64,000 nucleotides of DNA from Isoetes taiwanensis (lineage: Eukaryota; Streptophyta; Lycopodiopsida; Isoetales; Isoetaceae): positions 10,229,017 to 10,293,016 of the forward strand of contig JAJEKV010000025.1 of NCBI GenBank assembly GCA_021234155.1. The letters run 5' to 3'. Below are positions 47,190 to 59,767 of this stretch, one piece after another (position 1 is the stretch's first letter; each line of letters starts with the position of its first letter). The translations under genes were made by a program, and so were the position numbers. The notes below the pieces were generated by a model. It had not been told where the DNA came from. It worked only from the letters and a program-made list of their open reading frames with translations, and made no database searches.

Positions 47190-48280
47190 GATTGTTTACT
47201 TTAGGTAATTCCTATTTGACAGATGGAATATTGAAGTACCAACTCTTTAAGTTAAATAAAAAAACAATATGGGATAGTAACTCACTTGATACCGCTTTGA
47301 TTGTGTCGTCTTTCCAACACAAAGATATTTTCTGAAGACAAAAAACACAAAAGATTGATGAGAACACGCGTGTATTATAGTGTTAGCTACAATTGAGCAT
47401 AATATGAATGGAATTCAAAATTCTAAACTTTTATAACATCTCTTATTATGCATCCCTTTCCCCTTACTATTTTCGTTTACATCCACCTTAGACCTCTCTA
47501 CATCTCCATTTGTATTGTGAGCATATAAGAACAACGGAAGGAGGAAGCGAGGGTTGCACTATTCAAGTATTAAAAGTAAGTCTTCTATTAAAAATTCTAA
47601 AAATTAATCTAGATTTTGCATGAATAGAGAAATGCAAACTTAGGCATTCAAGCAAAGACCATGGACTTTTAAGGATTGAATTTTGATTTTGATTGTCTTT
47701 ATTGTATTTTTCATTTTTTTTTTTTTTTTTTTATTTTATTTTGGCAATATCGTATCTTAAATCTACTCTTGACTGACTAAATGATTGCGTGGTGCAACAT
47801 TATATTCCAAAAGTGCTATTTTAAACCATATTCACTAAATTTCACTATCATTATTTTCGAACGAGACAACGTCCTCGAATTAAGTCAAATGGCCAAGTAA
47901 ATTCTAGAAATAAAAGATTTGAAGCACAAGTTGCGAGAGATCAGACAATTAGGGATATTATTTTAACATGTGCTAATAGGTTCAGGTTCAGTTCGTTGCC
48001 AATTCCTGCCAAATCTATCTTCTATTTTCTCTTCCGATTATGACAATAGTTTATTGTGTTTGCGAGTATTATGCTTCCATGTGGAATATTGGAGCCGAAA
48101 TGCTGTGTTTGAATTCAAGCCACATTGACCAAAATCATAAGTTTATAGAGTACTAGTTGGCATATGGTTTTGAATGCATGTGTTTGCTTAATTTATTGGA
48201 GCCAGATAATAAATTTTGAGCAAGTCCTGGATGAAGAGGGATGTTGATATGAGACGTTTTACTTATCTTATATGGTGGCT
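47190..48280. other. AT-rich spacer with long T-run, no gene
   Basis: A run of about 23 T at 47709-47732 and generally AT-rich DNA. If the Helitron's 5' end is further right, this may be inside the element. I see no TC terminus that can be defended. Confidence 0.4.
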
Positions 48281-48282
48281 AT

Positions 48283-48625
48283 GCACACGTTCTAGTGGAG
48301 AAAATGGGAATACCATCTAAGGAAGCACAAGGAAAACTTAACACGGGGCGGCATGGGAAGAATGATTTTATTGACCATCCCATAGGCCTAGTAACATTTA
48401 AGTAGTAATTTTTCTTGGCTTTTCTTATGCATGTACGAGGACTCGAAGAGGTTAATTTTGGTACATTGGCTTTCAAAGAATCTGACAATAATGAGTTTCT
48501 CAGGCTGCTGCGAATGGTGGAGCGGAAGACAGGAGAGGGTTGCACTTTTGGAGTTCGATCGCTCACGGAAATCCATGGGCGTTATTGTTCGCGATAATGC
48601 TGGTAAAAATCGGCTGCTTGTGAAG
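48283..48625 (+). pseudogene. Fragment of an ER-type Ca2+-ATPase (ECA) gene: two partial exons with intron
   Basis: The first piece (48283-48393) encodes VLVEKMGIPSKEAQGKLN and NDFIDHPIGL, similar to the nucleotide-binding domain of ECA-type P-type ATPases. A second exon (48503-48625), bounded by a TTTCTCAG acceptor and the donor AAG|GTAAAT, encodes ERVALLEFDRSRKSMGVIV and NAGKNRLLVK, the conserved ECA segment leading to the LLVKGA ATP-binding motif. The intron of about 110 bp is kept, so the copy arose from genomic DNA, not mRNA. The phosphorylation site, transmembrane segments and remaining exons are absent, so it is a fragment. Confidence 0.7.
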
Positions 48626-49328
48626 GTAAATTACTAGTCTTGGCTCTCATATGGATATTAATTAATGGCTTTGATGACTCATAATTGTGGCAAGGGAAAA
48701 GGAAACCACGGACGAAATTTTGCACATCCATTTTTTCATAGCTTCCCGCTGTGTCTTCTAGCTATGGCGTGGCTCCAGGAACTTTGCCAAAAATTATTTC
48801 TGTATATTGGAAGTGCAGATGCAGTTTTCTCTGGAGCAGCTTATAGTGCTTTGGGGAAAATCGGTTCTGGCATATCTTCCTTTTTAAATAGAAGTTTGCT
48901 CTCATTTATCCGCATTCTTTTGCCAGGGCGAGTTTCGGTCTGTACCTTGCTTCTAAGCTTCCCAAATCTGCCGGATTTCTTATTCAACACTGGTTCCGTG
49001 TTTGCTAAGGTTTGATTGTGCCGCCATAGCCAAGCTCATGCAATCTGATTTGCCAGCAAACATGTCGGTGGGCTAATTGAGCTCTATGGGACAAAATTTT
49101 CTGTGTTGGAATTAGGATCTAAAGGGTTTCCACCTCAGGGTTTTCGCATTTTCTGGTCCAACACGTTTTCTTTCAGCATTCATCATCCGGCTGCAATAGT
49201 AGCAGACCAGAAGGCTCCTTTTGGCGCCAACATCGCCCTTTGGATCCAGCATTACTATTTTGAGAGGCGCAAAGGCATGGTTTTTTCATTCTGACTTTAT
49301 TTCCTAAGCGATTTTGATTATACAGTGC
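48626..49328. other. Stretch between the ECA and DEAD-box fragments
   Basis: Plus-strand frames 48665-49015 and 49103-49294 are open but carry no recognisable motif. They may be intron or captured DNA. Confidence 0.35.
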
Positions 49329-49921
49329 ATGGAGTCGTCGTCCTTCAAGGACCTGGGCATCTGCGATGAGCTTGTGGAAGCTTGCGTTGCTCTAGGTTGG
49401 GCCAATCCCACTCTTGTCCAAGCTCAGGCCATACGGAGATCATTCGGAGATAGCAGAGGATCGAGAAGAATTAGCTTAGAAACAGGGGATTTAGGGCTAG
49501 AAACAGGGGATCTGACCTCTGAATCAAAGGAACAGGGGCTAGAAACAGGATTAGAGCTTATAAATCCGCTACTTGCATGCATGGAAGCAATATCTACAAA
49601 GAGTTTAAGTCTGGTAAAATCCCCTTTGCAAAGAGTTGCAGCGTAATTTACAGAGGCTCTTGCCTGCAGAGCTGCAAGAACATGGCCGCAGATTTATCAG
49701 CAGCATTTCATATCCTAAATCATGTAACTCCCTACATCAAATTCTGCCATTTTACTGCAAATCAAGCTATTCTTCAAGCTTTCCAGGGTCAGAAACGAAT
49801 TCATGTTATAGATTTTGGGATCAAACAGGGTCTCCAATGGCCTGCTTTGTTTCAGAGCTTAGCTTCCAGGCCGGAAGGGCCGCCGGATCATATCAGAATC
49901 TTAGGGTATAGACTGGACTGA
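49329..49921 (+). pseudogene. Chimeric frame: DEAD-box helicase (RH10/DDX47-like) first exon joined to a GRAS/DELLA fragment
   Basis: The ATG at 49329 starts ESSSFKDLGICDELVEAC and ALGWANPTLVQAQAI, the Q-motif N-terminus of RRP3/DDX47-type DEAD-box helicases. Similarity stops at 49433, before Walker A. The same frame continues through short direct repeats (ETGDL twice, from GAAACAGGGGAT) and enters [13 protein letters not shown] at about 49555, the first helix of a GRAS domain. A stop (TAA at 49645) replaces the Tyr expected in 'VAAYFTEALA'. After a frameshift, [16 protein letters not shown] and [18 protein letters not shown] (VHIID motif) with RPEGPP continue to about 49905. DELLA-type GRAS proteins are the closest match. 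No helicase or GRAS function can remain. Confidence 0.75.
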
Positions 49922-52900
49922 TGCAAGAAAACCTGGACTGATGCAGAGCAAATCCGAGCACATCCGAGCAAAGTATTAGAATTTTTCAGAGTTATAGGTG
50001 CACAAGATCTACGAGTTATATACAGTCGGCCAAGGCCAAATAACCAGACACGCAGACTATCCACCGCCATAGTTTGTGGACAGGGATTAGACACCACCAT
50101 AGCTGAGCTTGTGGACACGATAACGATAGCTTAGCTTGTGGACACAATAACGACAACCTAGACGGAGTTCAACGACGGATTGGATTTAGCAAAAAAAAAA
50201 CGTGGCAACAAAAGCAACAAATCGATTGCGGCGCAGAAAAAATAACCAGGACAAAAACAGAAAATAGAAATTTGAAACTGACTTATATATGTTCAGATAG
50301 TTCTTTTAGACTACAAAAGTACATGCAGACTTGTCCTAATTTCGTTTTTCCTTCTATTTACCAACGAAAATGCTATTTTGATATTGCTAAATATATGCGC
50401 CAAGTCCTTCGTATTGAACTTGTTAAGTGCATGCATTATCCATCTCAGACAATTATTTCCAACTCATGGGCGTGTTTAACGAATGGTAAGGTTTCGTATC
50501 TACGGGATAGAAATTTGGTATGTTGGGTGACACTAATCTCACGATTGGGTATCTAGCCAATTTTTGCTCTTTGGTCCTTGCATTCTCTACAAGTAAATCC
50601 ACTCTCTTATGAGCATTTTGCACTAAGAGTTTTACTTCTTGGGTAAGAGCATCCATTTGGGCATATAGTAACTTCAGTTGGATGCCTAGTTGTGACGTTG
50701 TGGTATAATATATGTTGTGAATATGTGTATTATACTGCCATGTCACGGTACATGTCGCCAAGATGACATGTACAAGGGTAGATCACGATCATACTATAGG
50801 TATGATGGCGCGTAGAAGCGATCGTTACTGGTCCAAAGGGCTTAGGCCCATTATAAAACCAAGAATGTCATCACCTTAATCAATATTGATCTCAATTTCA
50901 GAACATGAGACACATGCGTAGTACTCTAATTGATAAAATTAGTTAGTTGCGGAGTTGCCCCATTAGGAGTAATATTGACGCATAAGCAAATTGAATCTAT
51001 GTGGATTTCTACACATCCCTTATGCTATAGAAGATAAGAATTCATCATTATCATTGCGAAAGGGAGTCTCCCAGATTGTGAAAAGGCCTCCAAGCATAGA
51101 GTGACCCAGTTTCACTAAAATTTGACCAATTCACTTCCAAATTTAATAAAATTTTACATAAGTTTTATTAATTCATGATATTTATACATAAATAGATCCA
51201 AAATCCTACACAAAAGACTCCTAAATTTTATCTTTTCTGATCCTCCGTGCCAAGTTCAGGTGCGCGTGCATGAGAGTAGACCATTATCATCATATGGTTG
51301 TGCAAATATCAAATTGCCTCTTTCTGCCACTATAATATTTGAATATTCTAACACTAAAACTAGGGGTGGATTCATTGTTGTTGTTTTTGATATGCAAGGA
51401 CTTGTCATTTTAATTGAAGATGCAATAGCCATAAGTGTTTCTGGTGCATTTGGGAAAGCATTTTCTGCCCCTTCCTTTGCAAAGAATGCAAAGTTATCCA
51501 CCTCTGCTCAAATTGATTATGTATCGAGGTTAATCTTAATGCTTCACTTACTACTGGAGAATGAAGATCCTGAAATTGCTAGATTTCACTGCTCTTGTGG
51601 AAAGTAACCTCAAACACGCAACTCAAGATATGAGTAAGTTTTTGCAAGGACATTTGGAGCATGAACCTATGAAAGTTGCAAAAAATGCAGAAATTTTTTG
51701 TCTTTGTAAAAACCCATTTGCAAGTCAAGAAACAATGTCAGAATTTAAAAAAGACCAAATCTTACAATAATCCAGCAGGGTAGAATCTTATCCCCTCTAC
51801 TAGAGCTGCCGTCATTGCGGACACAACGCAAGATTTTGCTACTTCAATGTAACAGAGCTGCAACTTGTCCTTCCTAGAAAACTCAAAGATGCAGGGGATG
51901 CTAGAATTTTGCTACAAATTTTAACCAAAAGAACCTCTACAAGAATGAAAAATGACATAGAGTGGGCTGTTAAAATAGAATGTAAGGCTTGAACCTGAAC
52001 TTCGATGTTGTGCATTCATCAAATGCAAAATATGGCATGGTTGTTGTACGCATGCCATTTGCAGTTGACATAGCCAAGATAATCCATAGGATCAAACTTG
52101 AAGTCTCTTTCAAAACCAAATCTTATAGACTGTGTAATCCCTGCTTTTATGACCTTGCATTGCTATTTTGAAGATTTAGAGATGATCAGACACTTATCGA
52201 CTACACAACCATCATTAATTAGCAAGTCCATAATCATTAACAATTATACAGATCATGCCAATGCGAGTTGCATATCCAAGCACTAAACAATCATGAAAAT
52301 AAATTTGAGTTTTGAAGCCGTGGTAGTACATTATCGCCTTCAACATTTTTGGCAATGTAGATAGCCCATTTTTGGCAGTGCAAGATCTCCATAAGTTGGG
52401 TTTGCCATCGACACTTGTACATTCCACCAATGCAAATCCACTTTCTCTTTCCCCATAGCCTTCTTTAAGGCACAATTTTTCTAGGCTTTTCACATCTAGC
52501 TCCACAAAACCAATAAAGTGTCTCCAACAGTTCCACGCTTGCCAATAAAGGGCTTCTTATTTTTGACCATGCTAGCATAGGCTCCTTATATGAACTCTGT
52601 CTATGGTGAAATGCAACCATATTCCAACAACCGCAAGCTTTTTATTTGTATAAAATGAATATAGAAATAAAAGACAAAGCCCAACCCTAAACCTATTCAT
52701 CAAACTATGATCCATTGGATAACCTTGGATAACACGTAAGATCATGAAAAATTGCTAAGCTCCCCGCCTCAAGCTGTGGAGCTATGGCTTCTATGCTTCA
52801 AAGCAAGAGGGGGGCCAGAAGATCCATTTGTTGATATCCAAGATACTTCTACAAGTAGAGCGCCTTATAACGGGATTCAATCTTGGATTCATGATGTTGC

Positions 52901-53530
52901 TCTTGGATTCATGTCAGAATCTGGTTATGGCATTGGACGATTGAATGGCACTGTAATGTCGTATCATGACAATGAATGCAACCAAATCACCTCACATAAC
53001 ACCGAGAGAACTTTCACCTCGGCTGTTGGATGCACATCAATTCCTAATCTTCTTCGTCAAAGTGGCACATTCTAATAATATTCGATCAACCCACCTCTCC
53101 TAGGGTTTGCCTTTTGAAAACCCAAAAACTAGCGGTAGGGCAGGCTTGGGGGCGAGAGATGGGATGCACAAAAAGTACGGTGAAAGGAAGTAAAAGGACG
53201 AACTAACATGCATAGTTGAGAATGGTACATGTATTATTTGAAGCGGGGATAGTTTTTTGGCATAAAAGAAAAGGAAAAAACAGGGAAGTTATTGCTCAAT
53301 GCTATCATTGACCTCTAGGTGATCATAGCACATCTGCATTGGCACGTTCATCAAACAATGTGCCAAGGGATGCAAAGGAAAGAAAGGTAAGATGATGCAT
53401 ACCAATATCCGAGAGCACAAGCGCCCAAAATAAAGGCAAAGAAATTGTATATGAACTTGATATGAACATAAAATGAGCCCTGGAGACCAAACTAGCATCC
53501 CTTGTGGCAGAGAAGACTAAAGAGCAGACC
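49922..53530. other. Long stretch without recognised gene; possible LTR-like segment near 50692
   Basis: Short frames (51260-51607 plus, 52505-52215 minus, 52752-53075 plus) have no motif I can name. A segment starting TGTGACGTTGTGG at 50693, with a TTATAAAA box at about 50853, resembles the 5' part of an LTR (compare TGTGACGTTCC at 16003). No PBS, partner LTR or coding domain is visible. Confidence 0.35.
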
Positions 53531-53539
53531 ACGTTACAT

Positions 53540-55850
53540 CATGAACATGTTTCGGCAGAACAAGCGGATCAAGAATACAGAGCCAGAAATTTGAAAGTCG
53601 CAGGCATTCCTGAGTCTGGTCACAGATGTTCTGAATAAATTCTTTGCTGAAACTATGCATTTACACGAACCAAACTTTCATCTCAAGAAGGAGATTAGGC
53701 GTTGTGTTTCTGATGCGCCAATCTTGGTGAGGTTCCAGACTAAGGAAGCTCGGGATTGGGTGCTTCACAACAACATTGCCCTTAAAGGAGAAAAGATTTG
53801 GCTAGATATAGATCTAACACCAGATCAGCTAGAGGCCGGGAAAAGGTAATGGGTGAAAGTAAAAGAGGCAAGAGCCTCGGGGTTTGTGGCATACCTGGAC
53901 CAAGGGGAAAAGGCAGTAGTGACCAACAGAAAGCACAGACAGGGACACAGGGCCTTGAGAGTGTGTCTGTGGAACACTCACGGATTAAATCAAAGTAAGA
54001 TAGATGCTATATATGACATTTGGAGCCAACAAGATCTTCTCCTATTTACGGAAACCTGGACACACCAATCTCGCACTGTGCCTGATATAAAAGACTTTAT
54101 AGTGTTGGGATAAGTAAGCAATGCAAAAAACCCAGGTGCCGGGCGAGGCCACGGTGGCATAGCAACTACATCAGAGCTGTCTTAGCACAGGACTTTCAGG
54201 TAATAAAATACGATGAGAATAACCAGTATGTCTGGTTTAAAATTGGGTCTGATAGGCACACCATCCATATGGCAGTGTGCTATTTTGCTCCTGCCTATGC
54301 GAACATCTATTATAGACATGGCCTTAAAATGGAAGACCCTTTTGGGAGCCTCAGTTTAGATGTGTTGAAGTACTGTGCAGAAGGGGATGTGTTCATTTTT
54401 GGTGGCTTTAATGCCCGCACAGGTAATTGCCAAGCTAGACATTTTGATGATGTCTCAGATGTTTACTTAGATGAAAAGCTTGATGTGGTATGGGAGAGAA
54501 CATCCAAGATCGATTTCAAACAAAGATGGGAGAGCTCCTCCTTGACCCTTGCACCGCATGCAAACTTAGCATAATAAATGGCATTCACCAGCTTCCCAAG
54601 ATTAGGTAGCTTTACCTTCCACGTCCACATGGGGCATAATACGCTTGATTATCTCCTTGCGAGAAATCTAAATCTTATTGAAGACCGCTATATAGGAAGC
54701 AAAAAACCGAATCGCATTATGTACCGGCAGTGCATGTAATAATTAAAACACGTTTCGACATGAGCCAACAATAGTCTAGCTTCTATCCGAAAATAAAAGT
54801 GAGATAATGATGCACATGAAACTTATGGAAAGCTCATAGAAGATATGCTTATGCAAGCTAAATGGACAGGAATTGTAGAAGAGGATGCAAAGGAATTTAC
54901 GCATTTGCTAATCCAAGTAGGGCAAGCTATGTTTGGCCTCACCAAGAGACATCCACAAGGAAGAACATGCAAATCTTGGTGGGATGTAGAGTGTACGAAG
55001 CAAGAGGTTACCAAGCAACACCACCAGAAACCAAAATGGTATAAGAATTTCATTAGAGGCAAAAAGCGCAGTACTTCAAGGAGAGGCAAGCAAAACCGGT
55101 AGAACAGCTCAAAAGAAGCCCACGATCATTTTGGAGCACCGAGAGATAACTCGCACCCCAAATTAACCTTGATGAGATAGCTTTGCTAAATTTAGTGAGG
55201 GACATTTATGAAGTTGATGGTGCGTAAGGAATGTTAGTGCAAACACATGGCATGCATCTATTTTCGAGAGTTAGAAGTTAAAGAAGTTTTGTCGGGGATG
55301 GCCAATAATAAAGCCCATGATATTGATGGTGTGTGCATTGAGCTCCTCAAATGGGAGGGATGTCACCCTATCCACTCTACAAAGCTTACTTAACGGATGT
55401 ATTACACAAAGGAATGCCAAGTAGCCGGAGATTAAATCGGGTGCATCCCATACATAAGGCCGGGATAAAAAGAATGTTGCTAACTACCTGGACGATTTTA
55501 ATTGGAAGCACGCTCGCTAAGATCCTAGGGAATCATTTGGAGAAGAGGTTGAGTACATGGGCGTAAGAAAGCGAGAACGCCACATTGCCAAAGCCTGGTT
55601 TTCAAAAAAATCACAACACAATTGACCATGCTCTTACAATTCGTGGTGCTCATAGAAAAGACTAAATCTCCAAACTTGTTTCAATTGTGCTATAGATGGT
55701 ACACATCGAATCCAAAGATGGGTGACTCTAGTAGATCCGGCCACCGACTCGAACACCTAATTGCTCATTATCAAGTATCAGATGACGTAACTTCAGCAGT
55801 ATGTGTTGCAACGACCAATAGGCCCTGGCATATTGGAAGATGGATTTAAC
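53540..55850 (+). mobile_element. Second degenerate LINE: ORF1 end, endonuclease and RT start
   Basis: In order on the plus strand: an ORF1-like block YRARNLKVAGIPES (about 53575-53615); APE-type endonuclease blocks RVCLWNTHGLNQSKIDAIYD, DLLLFTETWTHQS (about 53960-54070), HTIHMAVCYFAPAY and GDVFIFGGFNARTG (about 54255-54425), LLDPCTACKL and INGIHQLP. Then come RT N-terminal blocks MANNKAHDIDGVCIELLKW (about 55298-55354), RVHPIHKAG and LAKILGNHLEKRL (about 55435-55560). The catalytic RT boxes are missing. The element ends at about 55850 where gypsy element 2 begins. This LINE is a different family from the one at 4.4-7.6 kb. Confidence 0.82.
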
Positions 55851-55859
55851 CATCGCCAG

Positions 55860-56520
55860 CACCAACCTTAGGCCATGGTTCCCCTACGCTGACACGATCT
55901 AAATGTGCCTGCCATTCGTCATCTTCTGATGACTCTTCATATTTCATCGCCGCCTCGAAAGTGACCATGCTAAGTCCCGAAAGAAAGATTATCAAAAAAC
56001 GGTCGATTCGATTATTACTAGCATTTGAAAGAACCGAAAACTTGCTCAATTCTCAGGTACTTACCCATTTTGGCACGGATGCAGAATCTTGGTTGGATGA
56101 GATGAGCAAGTTTGGCAAGTCTTATGGCATGGCTGAGAAGGATATTAGCAAAGTGGCTACTACAAATCTTACTAAATCTGCCCGAATCTGGTGGAAGGGT
56201 TATCACGATCCCATGGGCTGAACAGAGGCCGTTGTAAATTCAAAATCTTTGCCAAGGCCTTTAAATCACACTATGTTTCTCGAACACATCGCTGCAAACA
56301 GATACAGACATTCTACCGATTGGAGTAGCACAGCATGTCGATACAAGCTTATACCGATGAGTTCATGCGCCTCAAGCTCTATGTTCCGGGGATCAACAAA
56401 TGGCGTGCAGTGGAAGATTATGTGGAGGGGCTGTCACCCACTTTAAGAAAGATGGTACGCACCATTGATCGCAAAACAGTGGCCGAGGTTGAGCAAAAGC
56501 TTTAAGTTTGGAAGAAGACA
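55860..56520 (+). pseudogene. gag of gypsy element 2 (5'-truncated)
   Basis: The frame 55961-56221 holds AESWLDEMSKFGKSYGMAEK and SARIWWKGYHDP, homologous to the gag of element 1 at 22406-22530. Similarity continues to about 56470 with frameshifts. No 5' LTR or PBS precedes it: LINE sequence abuts it at about 55850. Confidence 0.75.
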
Positions 56521-56639
56521 CAACTAAGTATCCTTACCAGCGACCTTCAAATGGGAACTAAGGAAAGGCTTTTGTACCATATAAGGCCTGCTCTCCTAGT
56601 CGGGACATCCCCAGCAGCATCCTTATCAGAAATCAGAAA

Positions 56640-59600
56640 AGAAAGTGAGTTTTAATGTTCCGTATAAGTCGCCATCGCTTAATAGCACAATGCAAAGAAA
56701 TCCTCCGCCTATCCCAAGGGAAAGGAGCGCCTATGGCGCAGATAGGGCATGCTTCCGATGTTTCCCAACCGGGCCACCGAATGTAAGATTGCCCATGCAG
56801 CAGCTACGTGTAGCCCCGGGCAGAGGTGGATTGGGAAGAGTCGACACCTTCTATGAACTCCTAGCCCCGCGAGGAGGAGGCTTAATCGATTATATACAAG
56901 GTGAGTCTCACATTTTTGCTGCTATTGAGACAGGTCAGGCCGATAGTCAACCTAGTGTCATCTCTATGGTGGGTCAATGGATATGGGTAGTACCCACAAC
57001 TTTGCGTCACCTAGGTTGGCAGAAACTCTGCAGTTGTCCTCTTTGAAATCCAAGCCAAAACCTATCACATTGGCTAGTGGAGCTGTCCGTCACACCCAAG
57101 GTCGTCCTGTTAACTTGAATATCCAATTATCGGGAGCACCCATTGCCCTGGGAGCTGAAATTATGAATATTGATAAATATGACTTGATTGTGGGGATGGA
57201 ATTTCTAGCAGCAGCAAAGGCCAATATAGATTGTGAAAAGCATGAGGTTACCTTTACGGCAGCAAATGGGGACCGTGTTACTATAACAGGTAATGCAGTT
57301 AATCCTATTATGCAGTGTATGCCTTTGCGCAGGCTGGGCAAAGCCATTCGACGTAGACATGTGACTTGCATTGTTAGGATTGCAACCCTTGAGGCTCAGC
57401 AAGAAGCGCTTATTCAACGGTTGCCATCGACCATAGCCAGTCTCATTCATGAGTTTTAGGATCTCTTTCCGGATGAGATTCGAAAATTGCCACCCTTCAG
57501 GGGGATAGAGTGCGAGATTGCACTCCAACCGGATACCAAGCCTACTAGTAAGGCTCCATACTGCACGAGCACACCCAAGTTGGCAGAACTTAAGAAACAG
57601 TTACAGGAACTCCTAAAGCTAGGATTCATTTGCCCGAGTGTTTTGCCTTTTGGAGCTCCCATTTTGTTTGTTAAGAAGATAGATGGAACACTTGCGCATG
57701 TGTATTGATTACCGCCAGATAAACAAGCATACTATCAAGAACTGGTATGCATTACCACGGGCCGATGACCTTATGGATCAGCTGCATAGATGTTCGATTT
57801 GGATACCATCAGATAAGAATTAAGGAGGACGATATTCATAAGTCCGCTTTTTGGACTCGCTATGGGCATTAAGAATTCACAGTTATGCCTTTTGGATCAC
57901 AAATGCCCCAGCAACCTTTATGCGCCTCATGAATGATGTGTTTTGCGATTATTTAGATGAGTTTGTCATTATTTTATTTAATGACATTCTTATCTACAGT
58001 AAGACCTTGGAGGACTATAAATGCCATCTTCGGCTGGCTCTCCAGAAGTTGCGACGCCACCAACTATTTGCCAAGTTCTCTAAATGCAAATTCGAGACCA
58101 CCAGGGTCGAGTACTTGGGTCATATTGTTTCTACTGATGGTATTGCTACCGATCCAGCTAGGATTGAGGCAGTCAAGGATTGGCCAGCTCCTACAAATGT
58201 TTCTGAAGTTAGGAGTTTCCTGAGCTTGGCGTTAGGAGTTAGAAGTTAGGCTTGGAGTTTTCTGAGCTTGGAGTTAGAAGTTAGGAGCTTCTACTAATGT
58301 TTCACAAGTTAAGTTAAGGACTTCGCCAAGATTGTAGCCCCTCACCAGGCCTCATGAAGCATGAGAAAGTCAAGGACTGGGAAACACATTGGAAGAATAA
58401 GGTTCAGGCAGGCTTCCAACAGTTAAAGGACGCTTTGACCTCAGTGCTAAACCTTACACTACCCGGTCCTCAAAAGGACAAGGCCTTTGCAACCGATGCC
58501 AGTAAGATAGCAACTGGAGCTGTCTTGATGCAAGAAGGACGGGTCATTGCCTTTGATTCTAAGAAAATGAATGATGCGAACAGGGGATATCCCTAAGAAT
58601 TGTTTATGGGTACGCATGCCTTTAAGGATCCGGAGACACTATCTTCTTGGACGGCATTTCCAATTAGATACGGATCATCTAAACCTTCAATACATCTTCA
58701 CACATGCTAATCTTAACCTTCGGCAATGCAGGTGGATAGAATTTTTGGAAGAACATGACTTTGAGGTTTTGTATAGACCCAGTAAGCATAATGTTCTTGC
58801 ACATGCCCTATCTCGGCACTCTTTGACAACACGTATGCATTACAATGCTATTTCCACTTTTGCAAGTGAATTTGGGAAGATTATTGAGCAATCTCTTCCA
58901 ACAGATCCAGAGTTCCGTGAATTATGGGGCAGCCTTTCTAAGGAGGTCAGAACAGACAAGGAGAGGGAAACATACAAGCATTATGAGAAGGACGGTAATC
59001 TTTTGTATTACCGAGATAAGTTATGTGTGCCCGTGTCATCAGGAGTTAGGAGGCTTATTCTACATGACACACATAACAGTCCCATAGCTGGTCATGCTAG
59101 ATTCATGAAGATATATTTCAAGACAAAATCCAGTTATTTCTGGCCTGGTATGAAGAAGCAGATTGCCCGTTACATTAAGCAGTGCCAACTTTGCTAGCAG
59201 ACAAAAGCAGAGCAGTTAAGGACTCCAGGCGAACTTGAACCTCTAGACTTTCCCAATACAAAACCATGGATTTCATTGTGGCACTTCCACGGACACTTAG
59301 AGGATTTGATGCCTTGATGGTGGTAGTCGACAAGAGGATTTGATGCCTTGATGGTGGTAGTCGACAAGCTTTCTAAGATGGCGCATTTCTTGCCATGTCG
59401 CACCACCAATACTGCTTTGGATACGACACTCTTATTTTCCAAATAGATTTTTCGACTCCATGGGATGCCACGAACCATTAATCGTGATCCTAAGTTTGTT
59501 CGTGCCTTTTGGAAGGACTTCATTAGCACTATACAAACTAAACTCGCCATGAGTACAGCGTATCACCCTCAGACCACTGAGGACCTTGTTCAACTTGTCT

Positions 59601-59640
59601 TCTACGTTATTGTGTGAAAGGACTTCGGTCCAAAACTTTT
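56640..59640 (+). pseudogene. pol of gypsy element 2 (protease, RT, RNase H, integrase)
   Basis: The protease frame 56977-57459 reads MDMGSTHNFASPRLAETLQL and continues to KYDLIVGMEFLAAAKANIDC. RT starts PFRGIECEIALQPDTKPTSK (57490) and [13 protein letters not shown]. The second RT part, 57851-58249, has LFNDILIYSK, so the first catalytic Asp of the usual DD pair is Asn. RNase H (58354-58596; FATDASKIATGAVLMQEGRV) and integrase (HDTHNSPIAGHARFMK, CQLC, core MDFI.ALPRTLRGFDALMVV) follow. A 34-bp tandem duplication at 59301-59368 shifts the integrase frame. An indel-rich patch at 58215-58310 has repeated GTTAGAAGTTAGG words. Confidence 0.87.
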
Positions 59641-59755
59641 GATCACTTATGATCTACTTGTAATCTTCTCTATTATATGATAAAGTACCTATGTTTGTAT
59701 TTTCTAATAATAATATAGCTCTATAATGTTCAATGCTGAGGACAACATTATTCCA

Positions 59756-59767
59756 CGGGGGGTAGAA
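59756..59767 (+). promoter_or_regulatory. Polypurine tract of gypsy element 2
   Basis: ACGGGGGGTAGAA lies directly before the LTR start TGTGACATTCC at 59768. It is the expected plus-strand priming site. Confidence 0.75.

Noticed and set aside
50693-50990. Solo LTR starting TGTGACGTTGTGG
   Set aside because: Only the start motif and a TATA-like box resemble the gypsy LTR. No right end, PBS or target duplication was found.
51260-51607. 115-codon plus-strand frame as a gene
   Set aside because: A competing frame of similar length lies on the other strand, no motif is recognisable and no splice context is visible.
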